A stretch of DNA of 64,000 nucleotides, taken from contig NQMI01000013.1 in NCBI GenBank assembly GCA_002270565.1, positions 607,102 to 671,101 of the forward strand, read 5' to 3'. Below, piece after piece: positions 35,544-47,048 of the stretch (its first letter is position 1; each line of letters begins with the position of its first letter). The notes below the pieces were generated by a model, which was not told the origin of the DNA, searched no databases, and was given only the letters and a program-made list of their open reading frames with translations. This DNA comes from Stenocarpella maydis. Its lineage: Eukaryota; Ascomycota; Sordariomycetes; Diaporthales; Diaporthaceae. Made by a program: the position numbers and the translations under genes.

Positions 35544-36982
35544 TTAAGGTATTTGCTTAGGACTTGATTAATTATTTCGTGGAATAATATAGGTGCATTA
35601 ATTAATTTAAAAGGCATAACCATTATTTTATAATATCTATAGTATATTCTAAATGCTATCTTTTATTTTTCTCCTTCTTTCATTTGGATAAGGTTATATT
35701 TATGCTTTAAGTTAAGTATTATAAACCATTTTGCTCCTCTAAGTTGGTCTTATAGTTCCTTAATGAGCGGGAGAGGGTATTAGCTTTTAATTATAATATT
35801 ATTTAATTATCGGTAGTCTATATAAAGTTATAGCTTGCCATTCTTTTTTAGTATAAAGAGGATTAGGTATTTGGCTAGTGATTATGATAGCCTAATAAAT
35901 CCCTTTTAGAGGTTTTCATTAAGATATTCCCTAAGTGCTTTAAGTTATTCTTTATTAAGTCTATAGATGGGCTTAAACTAGGGTATTATTCTGGGTTTTA
36001 ATAGTATTTCATAATCCTATTGTGTGTATTATAGCAATATAGTATTAAGTTATTCCTAGAACACTTTCTTAAATTTATAATAGTCTTCTGGTATTTATGC
36101 TAGTCTATTAGTCTTATCTCCTTCTTTCTCTTCTTTCAGGTAAAGGAGGTATTATTGTGTTTCCTATATTATATGCTAATTAGTTGTATTGGAGTGGTAA
36201 TCTTCTAACTGGCTTTAGTTCTTCCGTAAGGTGCTTAAGTAGCCTAGTTCTTCTCTATTTTCCTGGAGTTAGGCCTCCTATCTGCTCCTAGAGGTATCTA
36301 TAGGTCCATTTAAATGCATTACCTGTTTGTTATCCTTAGTGATATAACTCCTTCCCTTGCTATTGATTGCAACCTTCTTCTAGGGAATAGTATTATCCTA
36401 AAAGATCTGGCTAGTAGTTTAATTGATTTAGGGATTATTCTTTCTCAACTAAGGTATTCCCAAGATTAACTAATGATTTGCTATCTCAGTAATATTGAAT
36501 AATAGTAATTCTATGTGGTTATAGATCCAAACTAAGAGGGGATTAGTCTCTATATTAATAACTCTATTACCATAAGATACTTTAGTTCTATCCACTATAT
36601 TGAGTTTATAGGGTTCCTTTTTCTTATACTATAGTAGGTAATATCTATTTACTACCTTTAAGGAAACGAAATTCCCTTATGCTCTACTATTAATAAGTGC
36701 TAAGCATGTATAGACTCCCAGTTCAACCTGAACTATCAGGTGGCTATAGTCGCTTATTATTGCACATAAGTACCTCGTGATATAGTTGGTTGCTGCTTAA
36801 GGTTTTATAAACAGCCCTTCTAGTTTTTTAACTGTTTATCCGCAGCTAGAACCTTCTTAATACTCTCAAGATTTTGCTTTATAATGTTTTGTAATTCTTA
36901 CAGGTTATTAACCAGCTATTATATGCTATAATCCTATTCCTTCATTATTATAGTTTTGAGTAGCAGCCCCTACTATTTTAGT
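35544..36982. repeat. 1.44 kb direct repeat (first copy)
   Basis: Gypsy pol segment covering part of RT and upstream; equals 37,366-38,803 in order and length to within one base, with differences that are mainly transitions. Confidence 0.85.
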
Positions 36983-36984
36983 TC

Positions 36985-37364
36985 TGATGAATATGTGCTA
37001 TAAAATAGCATTCAGTTCAGCGTGTGTTTCGGCAGGGTCGCAGTGTGGTGCCCTGAGGCGAATTCGGACAATTGACAGTGGTCTGGACAACTTTGTATTG
37101 AATTAAGTTGGGCTTCTGTAAGCCCTCCTTATATACCCTCCGACCCTGTCTCACCCCTGGGCACGCTGCGGTAGGCTCTGGTGCAAATTTGCAAATGCCG
37201 GAGAATTCGCCCTTCCAACACACCATCTTTGGTTCCAAGCCACCAGCCAACCATAGCCCTGGTAATGCCCAAATTAAGTACATACAAACTTCAGAAATCA
37301 AGCTATCTAATGCACTAAGTTATATACTTTTTGGGTAAGAAATAAGGGTAATGCAGAGGTCTGA
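36985..37364 (-). repeat. truncated family 2 LTR inside gypsy
   Basis: Matches 26,074-26,455 closely (TGATGAAT...), then stops at the N at 37,365. It interrupts gypsy sequence after TAGCAGCCCCTACTATTTTAGT (36,961-36,982), a block that occurs uninterrupted at 38,782-38,803. Confidence 0.85.
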
Positions 37365-37365
37365 N
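37365..37365. other. single N at a sequence discontinuity
   Basis: Left of it is family 2 LTR (ending GGTCTGA); right of it is gypsy RT sequence (TTAAGGTATTTACT). Both source sequences share TTAAGGTA at this point, so the join may be a false overlap. Confidence 0.9.
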
Positions 37366-38803
37366 TTAAGGTATTTACTTAGGACTTAGTTAATTATTTT
37401 CTGGAATAATATAGGTATATTAGTTAATCTGAAAGGTATAACTGTTATTTTATAATATCTGTAGTGTATTCTAAATGCTGTCTTTTATTCTTCTCCTTCT
37501 TTTATTTAGATAAGGTTGTATTTATACTTTAAGTTGAGTGCTATAAACTATTTTGCTCCTTTAAGTTAGTCCTATAGTTTCTTAATAAGCAGGAGAGGGT
37601 ATTAGTTTTTAATTGTAATATTATTTAATTATTGGTACTTTATATAAGGTTATAGCTTGCTATTTTTCTTTAATATAAAGAGGATTGGGTATCTGGCTGG
37701 TAATTATAATGGCCTAATGAATTCCTTCTAAAGGTTTTTATTAAGGTATTCCCTAAGTGCTTTAAGTTATTCTTTATTAAGTCTATAGATAGGCTTAAAC
37801 TAGGGTATTATTTTGGGTTTTAATAGTATTTTATAGTCTTATTATATGTATTATAGTAATATAGTGTTAAGTTGTTCCTGGAATACTTTCTTGAATTTAT
37901 AATAGTCTTCTGGTATTTATATTAGTCTATTGGTTTTATCTCCTTCTCTCTCTTCTTTTAGGTAAAGGAGGTATTATTGTGTTTCTTGTGTTGTGTGCTA
38001 ACTGGTTGTATTAGAGTAGCAATCTCCTAACTGGCTTCAGTCCTTCCGTGAGGTGCTTAAGTGGCCTAGTCCTTCTCTATCTTCCTGGAGTCAGGCCTTC
38101 TATCCACTCCTAGAGGTATCTATAGGTTCATTTAAGTGTATTGCCCGTTTGCTATCCTTAGTAATGTGACTCCTTCTCTTGCTATTAATTGTAACCTTCT
38201 TCTGGGGAATGGTATTATCCCAAAAGATCTAGCCAGTAGTCTAATTAATTTGGGGATTATTCTTTCTTAATTAAGGTATTCCTAAGATTAACTAATGATT
38301 TGCTATCTTAGTAATATTGAATAATAGTAATTCCGTGTGGTTGTGAATCTGAATTGAGAGGGGATTAGTCTTTATATTGATAACTCTATTATTGTAAGAT
38401 ACTTTAGTTCTATTTACTATATTAAGTCTATAGGGTTCCCTTTTCTTATACTATAATAGGTAATATTTATTTACTACCTTTAGGGAAATGAAATTCCCTT
38501 GTGCTCTATTATTAATGAGTACTAAGCATGTGTAGACTCCTAGCTCAACCTAAACTATTAGGTGGCTATAGTTGCTTGTTATTGTATATAAGTACCTTAT
38601 AATGTAGTTGGTTGCTGCCTAAGGTTTTGTAGATAGCCCTTTTAGTTTTTTAACTATTTGTTTGCAGCTAGGACTTCCTTAATGCTCTTGAGATTTTGCT
38701 TTATGATATTTTATGATTCTTATAGGTTATTAACTAGCTGTTATATGCTGTAATCCTGTTCCTTTATTATTAGAGTTTTAAGTAGCAGCCCCTACTATTT
38801 TAG
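37366..38803. repeat. 1.44 kb direct repeat (second copy)
   Basis: Second copy of 35,544-36,982; starts immediately after the N. Confidence 0.85.
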
Positions 38804-40890
38804 TAGATGCTAGTTTTGAGCTTTATTGAGTATGTGCACCTTATAGGTTGGTTTATTATAATTTGCCTATCTATTAGGGTTCCAGAGGCATTCCAAAGGT
38901 ATACGGGAGTCCAGCCTTATTAGGGTATATTCTATCTTATTATGTTTTTGGTGCAGGTGCTAGTTCTTAAAATCATTATGCTTATATATATATTTGATAT
39001 TCTTACCTAAATATTATTTGGGAAACTAGCTATACTTGGTTTTCTCCCTTATGTATTCCTTACATTCATTATAAATATATAATACTCAAGAGATATCTTT
39101 ATGTTTATTATGTAATGGATACATGCGTCCTATATCTCCTGGTCTCCTATATTCCTAGGTAGGTTGTCCTATAGTTTCTTTGAAAGGTCTTCCTGTAATT
39201 ATGACTGCTGTAATGTTAGTTTTTGGGGCTAGAAGGGGCGCTTATCCTAGGTAGTCTTATGGTTCCTTCTACTAGGTTTGTGATGTAAGTAGGGCCTAAG
39301 GGATAGGTTTTCCTTTTATCCTGGGGTTAATCTGTGGGAGCTCCTCCCTATTTTCTATCGCTAGGGTTTTTCCCTGCTTCCCTAAAGTGTTCTTAGGAAA
39401 CTATCTGGTGGCCTTCTTATTGTTATGGTGAGTAGCATAGCTGTTATTAAAGCAAGTTGTCTAACTAAGTAATATATATGCTTTTCTAGGGTTCTGGGGA
39501 TTCTTTGTTGGTGGGATAGGCTGCTATTATGCTTTATCTTTCTGATATTTCTTATACTGGGACTTAGTATATTATAAGAAGTATAAACTATTATAAAGAT
39601 CTTCTTCATTAGGGTTATAAAAGTTGTGTTCTTCCTCTGGGTCTTAGTCTGGGTGTACCTGATACTGGTTATATATGGTTGTTTTATAGATATAGTATTT
39701 ATTTGTAAGTTCCTATTGCGGTTTGGACCTGGGTGGTCCTTGTGTATTGCGAGTGGCTATACTGGCTTGATGGGTAGCTTTATTAGCCTATTGGGTTCCT
39801 TTGGGTACTAACTTCCAGTCCCTATTTTTCTTTAGAGCCCAGCATTCTGAGGCGAAGTATCCTATCTTATTATAGTTGTAGCATTTGAAGTTTTTCTTAT
39901 CCTTATGTTAGGTAATATCTAATTCTATGGGTCCTGTATGCTATCCTTACTGGGTGCTTGGCTTCTAATACTTCTTTCTTGTGTTAGATTTATACTTATG
40001 GAATATGGTTTATTTAGAAGTTTGTCCTTTCTTTTCTAAGTATCATTTATAGAGTCTGTTGTTGATTTAGATAGCTATTTCCATATAGTATAGAAAATCG
40101 TTAGGTTGGTTTATAACTTTGCTGAGTTTATCCTTTACTTTATTTTTTAATTTGTGGTAGAATATGAATTTCTTTATGTTATTGGTGTAGTTGATTTTGG
40201 TATAGATTTACTGGAATTCTGCTATATAGTTAATTATTGAACTGCGCTATTTATAATTTGCTAGGTTTCTTTCTGCCTGTTATTCTTTATTTGGGTCCTG
40301 AAATAGGGACCTAAGGGCATCTTCATAGCCTTTATAGCTGCTGAAAATCCGCTATATTTCAAGCTTATAGGCTTTAAATTACTCTATATTAATAAAGTTG
40401 GTTAGGTAGGGTTTGAACTAAGCTAAAGCTTATCCTTTAAGGAAAGAGGATGCATATATAACCCTTTTTTTGCTAGGCTGTATATCTAGCCTATGGAAGC
40501 GCTAGTAGGCCCTGACCTGCGTTAGGTATGCCTAAAGTTATCTAGCAGTCCCATTATAGGGGGCCGGAGTGTTGAGCTTAATATATTCCTTTGTTTGGAT
40601 TGGGGTGTTAATGATATTGGCTCCAGCTTGGAGAGTGGTAATCTCCTATTGAAGCTGTTTGACTTCTGCATTATATTGAGCTTGACCTTCTATAAGGAGG
40701 CGCAACTACCCAACCTTATTGATTAGTTCCTGGATACAGGGGTCCATAGTCTTGTTATTAGCAAGTTCGTCTAGCTTATAGAGAAGGTTGCGGGTAGGGG
40801 TAGTTATTCCAGAGTCTAATATTATAAAGGGTTTTATATATAATATTACTTAAAGTCTATATAATAATATATAAATAAGAGTTATTAAAA

Positions 40891-41336
40891 TGTAATAATT
40901 AAAGGGGTTTCTAAGTATATTAATCCTAAAAGATTAAGGGTTTATATTTGGAATATATTATTAGGTAGTTATTAAGTAATATTGTTAACTTAATAATAAT
41001 TACTAGCTATAAGGCTATTTAATGTTGGGATTGAATACTTAGATTGATGACTAAAGAGTCTGTTCTATGAAAGCTACCTAATGTGGTGATGACTATATCC
41101 TTATATATTCTGACTCTTCATTCGTTGTTGATAGTATTAATGGTGATCCTATTAATTGAGTGTTGCTTAATGGAATTAATAATGATCTTATTGATTGTAG
41201 TGGGTCCCTGACCCTAACCCTGATAAGGTGGCGTCACTGATTGGATCAGGCGGGGCGCTCCTTTTGGGGGCCACTTCCCGACCTGCGGGGTTGTCTTCTG
41301 CAGTAGTCAGCCGCCAATGTGTGTTGGTCCATAACA
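40891..41336 (-). repeat. gypsy LTR, copy B (5' LTR)
   Basis: 446 bp; the least mutated 3' half of all copies, ending CATAACA, which gives the expected TG..CA ends on the minus strand. Contains CCCTGACCCTAACCCTG. Confidence 0.85.
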
Positions 41337-41553
41337 TTAAACATCAGGATCAATATACCCATAAGTAACAAAGATTAAGGATATACACTTAGAATCAGCC
41401 TTTTCAGATAAGGACTAGCAAGTAGACACCCGGGTGCCCAAAATAAAGCACAGGTTACAACCCTAGATAGGTTTCAGTTAGGGCATCTTAATAAGCTTAG
41501 AAAAGGTATTTTAAAATAAAAAAGGTAATATATTTTAAGGTTAGAATCATGAA
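41337..41553. other. flank of gypsy insertion, unassigned
   Basis: Starts with TTAAA, the possible target duplication. Ends at the N at 41,554. No family recognised. Confidence 0.4.
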
Positions 41554-41554
41554 A
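41554..41554. other. single N at transposon/kinase boundary
   Basis: Transposon sequence ends at AATCATGAAA and kinase sequence starts at CTTCTTTC, which is also what follows AAAAG at 25,843. The N replaces what would be a G in the other copy. Confidence 0.9.
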
Positions 41555-42751
41555 NCTTCTTTCATTTGTTTTATTCTTTTCTAGAAACTTAGACCTTAAG
41601 GCGAGTTTACTTCTACGAATTCAGAGTGCTTAGGACACATGGCTGTTCCACAGGTCTCGCTACTGATCCAGCAACCATTGAGCAGTTCGACGCCAAGTTT
41701 GGTAGTGATGTATCTTCACAAGGCCGCTCGCGATCCCACAACATTGTTCGGCCATCCAAACAACCCCTTCGTAGTTCAGCACCGGAGCAGGATATTTCAT
41801 CCCAAAGCCCTGAAGGGCAGCATCAGCCCAAGGGAAGATGAGGTACAATTTGCCAAACTACTCATATGTGGCCAGCAGCGACACAAGATGCTTGTGCGAG
41901 TCCCCGCTAAACTTCTTCAGAGTGTCGACCTCCCGCTTGAACTCAGTTTGGTCTCGAGAATTGAGACATTTCACCACGAACTTCTGTTGGATGGCCTAAT
42001 TATGTGCTATTAGCCTCAACCGTTTCAGATACTATTTCTCGATTTTCCAACCTACATCAGGCTTGCAAAGATTATGATGATCAGGGTGTAAGTCTACTTT
42101 GAAGACGTTACTATAACCACATTCAAACTCCAATTTCTGATACTCGGGTTTATCAATTACGAACCGACTGTCTTGGGTGCAAGGAAGTGCGGCTTGTTCT
42201 GGGAGTAGAAGGTGTTTGACATCTTTCCGGGAGCCAAGCTGGAAAAATGGAACCATGGTGGTCCACTGCCAATCTTCGAACCCCCTTATTGCAGTGTAAG
42301 ACCACTGCTGAAAGCTTTTCAGGTGGTTGCTCTGGCCCTGCCGTACGAGATTGAAGAAGCTTGGCAAATCTTCCGGAGGAGCTGACTTGTGTAAAGGAAG
42401 GTCCGCATCTGATACGTTCTCCTCTACGAAGCGAATGATAGCGTGGGGTTTCTCACAAAGAACCAAAAGTGCGAAAATTCTTTTGGACCTGGTTCGAGAT
42501 CCATTAGGGCTGAATGTCTGATTACAGATTGTCTTTGCTAGTTCTTCAATTCTGTGCGAGGCCCAGTCTTCGAAGCACAGCTCCAGTTCTTGTCTCACAT
42601 GTTCCTCGGACATCAGTGTCATAAGTTGATTTTCTGGGAAAACCCCCTTCTTCTCTTCGTGGACAGGGATTTTGCGGAGGATGCCGAGAAGTCTGTTTTG
42701 CAGTGGGATGGGGTGATTCCACACGCTGAATGGGGTGGACTGGGTGGGCAT
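41555..42751 (-). pseudogene. protein kinase pseudogene, N-terminal half
   Basis: From the Met at 42,751: a helical N-terminal region (MSEEHVRQELELCFEDW, RIFALLVLCEKPHAIIRFVE), then PFFQLGSRKDVKHLL, the glycine-loop region (EFECGYSNVFKVDLHPDHHN), FVVKCLNSRDQTEFKREVD (Lys of the VAIK motif and the alpha-C Glu), HLVSLLATYE, YLIFPWADAALQGF (hinge) and AEQCCGIASGLVKIHHYQT. In-frame stops at WKIEK*, HN* and ATYE* (TAG where CAG is expected) break it. This is the N-lobe that is missing from 24,835-25,842, in the same orientation. The pieces would join into one kinase domain if the 15.7 kb between were absent. Confidence 0.8.
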
Positions 42752-44375
42752 TCGAGACCTGAATTGTCCTGTACATCCGCCCAGCCAACGGGCCCCAGTG
42801 GGATACCCAGGTTTGGTGGTAGTGGCTGACCACGAGGGTCGGGTATGGAAAGAGGGTCCCTTCCCAACAATTCATTTTCTGTGAAGTAAGCCTGCCTGGG
42901 CGAGGCCCCTGTTCTCCTCACTGCTCGACTTATCACTGGGTCTAGTCGTAATTGGACGTCTTTCGGGTCTGAAGTACGACTGTGTGTCTGAGTCCATCAT
43001 GGGCGCTGTGCTGTGTGATTGAAGGCTTAGAGATTTTGATTGCTGAAATGGTTGTCTCCAGAACAGACGTGCTGAGGCGAAGACTCAAATTCGACGTGCC
43101 CCTGTCCTCTTATTATATGTGCGTGTCTACAATGAGGCAAGGGAATTAGTAATTTCACTTTCGCCCCTAGTCATCCCTCTCCATTAAGTATAATTCGCGA
43201 GGCATAATCGGGGAAGGCAAGGGGGCAAAAGTATAACTATTTGAACGAGAAGAAGTATTGTTTGTGGCAGCGCTGAGGCGTCCTGCGCAGAGGAACTCCC
43301 CTTTTTCCATCTGAAGTCTCACAGTTGGTGAGATGAGTGGGGCGCAGGTTGAAAATCAGCCCGCAGGCTGTGACAACAGTGCAGTGCGCTGTCATTTCTG
43401 AATCCTTTTTTTTTATCCCTGTGCGTGGCAAGCCAGAATCGTTACGCCTGATCACTCGGCAAAATCTCAGACATCGAGAAACTGGACCCATTGAGCCCAA
43501 GGCAGACTTGCATTGCTTTCTTGTCGTGCAATACGACCGTTTTGGGCCTCTGGATTCCTCCCTTTTCCGCGCGAGACTTGCATCTAGGAAACGTTTGGCA
43601 TGTGTGTTAGAAGTTCGGCGGCTTGATATTGCACCTAATGAGGAATCATTTCCAGTTAGGTATGCATCCCCGGGCAATTAATTGGCACCGGGAAGAAGGC
43701 GAAAATGAGCGGAAACCCGAATGTATTAACTGCGTGCAGTGTGCCCCTCGTATTCCCACATCGCACAACATGTCTTTCACAATTAAACATTACCAGACGT
43801 TGTTCTTGCTAAGTTAGCATGCTGCGACTTAAGTGATGTCATTTTAATGTAGTGTATTTTTCTTTGGTTTTTATAGATACATAACGGAAAGAGAATAGCC
43901 GGCTGCAATCAGGTTAAATGTTGAGCCTCCTTTAACCACTTGTCTGCGCCTGAGTCCCCCCCCCTGGATTGTGGCTTCAACCATAAACGGAAGGTGATAG
44001 GGTAACAAAAGTAAACCACCCAGAGCCATCGTGAAACGTGGCGAAGGCCGTAACGTGCTATTTGCCAGACATGCGGGTCCCCATTTCTACCATACCAACT
44101 GGGTATGACAGCATCAGCCGATGGCTTAGACTCGGCCGTCTCATAAAGACGGCCTGATGCTTTTTATTATACTAAGGATATAAAGGAAATACTTTAAAGC
44201 AAGGAATTTTATTACTTTATTATCTAATAAATTTATTAAACCTAAATCTTATAGAAAATATTTAGTTTATAATGAAGAATTAAATTAAGTATTATTATAA
44301 TAATTAGTTTCTGAGTTTAAATACGCTTTAGGAAGTAATTATAGCTGCTTAGTGTTATGAACACGCACCCATTGG
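42752..44375. other. intergenic, no gene seen; AT-rich from 44,160
   Basis: Promoter side of the kinase relic. The ORFs at 43,237-43,677 (-) and 43,337-43,681 (+) overlap and neither has a motif. Sequence turns AT-rich at about 44,160, the edge of the next repeat block. Confidence 0.45.
44113..44160. repeat. compound hairpin at repeat edge
   Basis: Inner stem GGCCGTCT/AGACGGCC with loop CATAA (44,132-44,152) and outer arms GCATCAG/CTGATGC. It stands just where GC-balanced sequence passes to AT-rich repeat. Confidence 0.5.
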
Positions 44376-44848
44376 TGTTATGAACCACCGAGGGTTGGCG
44401 GCTGACTACTGTAAAAAGCACCCCTAGCACCAGCGGGGTAGCTCCCAAGCCAGCTGGATACCTGATGGGCTAGTGATGCATATCCCTCATAGGGTTAGGG
44501 TTTGGCTTGTAATGCTTGTAGCGCTTGGCATTGAGCTAGTCGAGCCTGGTGAGCCTGGCTTGCAATGCTTGCAGCCTCTAGCCATGAGCCTGGCGAGCTA
44601 CTCTTATAGCACGATAGAAGAGTTAGAATATATAAGGATATGGTTATTACTATAGTAGATAGCTTTTATAGAATAGACTCTTTAGTTGTTAATCTAAGTA
44701 TTTAGTTTACCTACTGGATAGACTTATAACTAGTGATTATTGCTAGTTAAGAATGAATATTGCTTAACCACCGCCTTGCAGCATATTCTGAATATAAACC
44801 CTTGATCTCTTAGGTTTTAAGGAAACTCGGAACCCTCTAATCATTACA
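44376..44848 (+). repeat. gypsy-related solo LTR, opposite orientation
   Basis: TGTTATGAACC...CATTACA, about 473 bp. Its right two thirds are the reverse complement of the other gypsy LTRs (TCTAATCATTACA, AAACCCTTGATCTC, AGACTCTTTAGTTG); the first third differs (TGCTTGTAGCGCTTGG repeats), so it is a sub-family. Contains GGGTTAGGGTT. Confidence 0.7.
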
Positions 44849-44919
44849 CCTGCCTAGCCTTCCTGAATGAAAACCACCCTCCCCTCAGAAGAACTTAGCT
44901 TAGGGGCTTCCTTTCTCAT

Positions 44920-45840
44920 CACCCAGAGCTCCAATTAAGGAAGAATCAGCATATTGAAGCCTTAAGGATTCAAGCAGCCAATAGGAAGAATATCAAGTCT
45001 TAGTTTAACCTCCTCCAGCTACCTATCATTAAGTCTATCAAACCAGCTAACCATTGGAACGCTAATAAGGGTGGAATTATAGAGGCTCACTCAGAGCAAG
45101 CCCTTATCTTTAGCTACACAAAGGGAAGCCCAATTACTCAATTAGACTATAATCTCCAAGCGTAGACCTCCTTCTTGGAGTATATTAACGCCCAAGGGAG
45201 GGTACTAGTCCCATTAATTATTTTCAAAGGGAAAAGTATACAGCAATAGCAGTTTCCTAGCTCTTGAAAATCTCAAGGGCTGGCAATTTACAGCTACAAA
45301 GAAGGGGTAGATCAAAGAAAAAATAGCTATTACATAGCTAAGAAAGGTCTTCATCCCTCAAATAGCCTCAATTAACCCAAACAAATAGCATTTATTAGTA
45401 ATAAACAGTCACCATACCTATACTACTATAGATTTTATATAGGAATGCTTCTTACATAAAATCTATATAGTCTTCTTACCGGCACATATAACACACATTT
45501 TACAGCCTTTAGATATAGCTATATTTAGCCCACTTAAGCAGGCATTCCAGAAACATCTATATCTTCTTAAAGCCTATAATATATTAATAATTATAGCTAA
45601 ATAGAGATTTCTTTATTAGTACTATAAGGCTTAAAAAGGGGTATTTATAATAGCAAGTATTCATTCTAGGTAGAGAAAAACAGGGTTATAGCTAGTTAAT
45701 CAAGTAAGAGCACTATTAGGCAACTATATCCTTAAAAACCACCAGATAGAGACCAATTTTAAAGAATCTACTATTAGAATAGCTTTATTAATAAAAATAG
45801 AGTATATAGGTCCAAATCTCAGCTCTTAAATATTATTTTT
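44920..45840 (+). mobile_element. Fot1/pogo-like (Tc1-mariner) transposase remnant
   Basis: Plus-strand DDE endonuclease text with few stops: TSFLEYINAQGRVLVPLIIF (about 45,170-45,230), KGKSIQQQQF, LKGWQFTATKKG, IALTQLRKVFIPQ, LLVINSHHTYTTIDFI (about 45,388-45,430), then FLPAHITHILQPLDIAIFSP and LKQAFQKHL. In functional Fot1/pogo enzymes the second block has Asp (VDGHxSH) where this copy has Asn, which removes a catalytic residue. No terminal repeats were found, and a gypsy LTR follows at 45,900. Confidence 0.8.
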
Positions 45841-45899
45841 AAAGCGCCTAGGCAATTATAAGAGTTAAGGTCTATAATAGCTAATTATACCCGCTAGAA

Positions 45900-46364
45900 T
45901 GTAATGATCAGAGGATTTCCGAGTCTGTTAAACCTGAAAGATCAAGGGTTTATATTCGGAATACATTATTAGGCGATTATTAAGCAATATCATTAGTTAA
46001 CAGTAATCACTAGCTATAAGGCTATCCAATACTAGGATTGAATACTTAGATTGACAACTAAAGAGTCTGTTCTATAAAAGCTATCTACTATAGTAATAAC
46101 CATACCCTTATATATTCTTGACTCTTCAGTTGCTCATTGCTGCTCATTAATCTTGGATAAGCACTTACAGCTATTGCTCATTGCTGCTCATTGATCTTAG
46201 ATGAGCACTTGCAAGCTTGTAGATCCACAACCCTAACCCTAGGTCTTTAGCAGGCAGTGCTAACTTAGCAGTTAGGGTCTTGCGGGGTCGTGTCGTGGCA
46301 TTTGCCCTAGGTGCCTGGGTCCTCAAAATGGGTCCCTAGGGTGCCACCATATTAGCTCATAATA
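45900..46364 (-). repeat. gypsy LTR sub-family copy
   Basis: TGTAATGATCAGAGG...CATAATA, followed by the polypurine-tract sequence CTATCTCCCTCCTTACTTC as at other 3' LTRs. Its right third shares the GCTCATTGCTGCTCATT repeats and CAACCCTAACCCTAGG. After about 140 bp of internal sequence it is cut by the next LTR at 46,509. Confidence 0.75.
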
Positions 46365-46508
46365 CTATCTCCCTCCTTACTTCTTTTATCCTCAAAAGTA
46401 CTCCATAAGTTATTTCATTCATCCATATTATTATTTATACCTTCCTAATTCATTATATCATCTAGAGTCCAAGGCTTGCAAATTAAGAAAAGTTCTACTA
46501 CTGGTTTA

Positions 46509-46951
46509 TATAATGATTAGAGGGTTTCTGAATGCGTTAAACCTGAAAGATCAAGGGTTTATATTTAGAATACATTATTAGGCGGTTGATAAGCAATATT
46601 ATTGGTTTAATAATAATTACTAGCTATAAGGCTATTTAATATTGGGATTAACTACTTAAATTAATGATTAAAGAGTCTATTCTATAAAAGCTATCTACCG
46701 TGGTGATAACTATATCCTTATATATTCTAACTCTTTAGTAACTTAATGGAATTAATAGTGATATTGTCAACTGGGTATTGCTTAATGGAGTTAATATAGA
46801 TCCTATTGATTCTGATAGGTTTATAACCCTAACTCTGATAAGGTGGTATTACTGATTGGATTAGGTAGGATAACCTTTTCGGGAGTTATTTCCTAACCTA
46901 TAGGGTTGTCTTCTGCAGTAGTTAGCCGCTAATACTTAGTAGTTTATAATA
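46509..46951 (-). repeat. gypsy LTR, copy C (3' LTR)
   Basis: 443 bp; TATAATGATT at the left end (TG changed to TA) and TATAATA at the right, followed by CTATCTCCCTTCTTACTTC. Confidence 0.8.
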
Positions 46952-47048
46952 CTATCTCCCTTCTTACTTCTTTTATCCTTAAAAGTATTTCTATGAGTAA
47001 TTCTAGTTTTTATCTATAATTTTATTTATACCTTTCTAATTTATTATA

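Larger units (their letters stand above)
32978..36984 (-). mobile_element. Ty3/gypsy copy A (3' part of element)
   Basis: Minus-strand element. 3' LTR at 32,978-33,423 preceded (minus sense) by a polypurine tract AAGAAGCAAGAAGGGAGATAG. Reverse transcriptase lies about 35,400-35,980 (ALREYLNENL, PLPLIKEL, VMPFKLINAP, and YLNNIFIFS at 35,499-35,530 with the catalytic Asp pair read as Asn). RNase H and integrase remnants lie between RT and the tail. A family 2 LTR cuts it at 36,984. Five bases just left of the LTR (TTAAA, 32,973-32,977) equal the five bases right of the 5' LTR at 41,336, which would make the two parts one insertion, but see the discontinuity at 37,365. Confidence 0.8.
37366..41336 (-). 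mobile_element. Ty3/gypsy copy B (5' part of element)
   Basis: Minus strand, 5' LTR at 41,336-40,891, then Gag about 40,800-39,800 (RAYQRFHRLDIQPSKKRV, RSLFQDPNKERQAERNLANY, ITNYIAEFQQIYTKINYT) and a zinc knuckle CYNYNKIGYFASEC at 39,841-39,883 (CCHC with one Cys changed). Protease and the start of RT follow down to 37,366. The last 1.44 kb (37,366-38,803) duplicates 35,544-36,982 of copy A with many transition differences. Its flank right of the LTR is TTAAA. Confidence 0.85.

Noticed and set aside
39626..39811. plus-strand hydrophobic ORF
   Set aside because: Antisense to gypsy Gag, with no conservation in other copies visible here.
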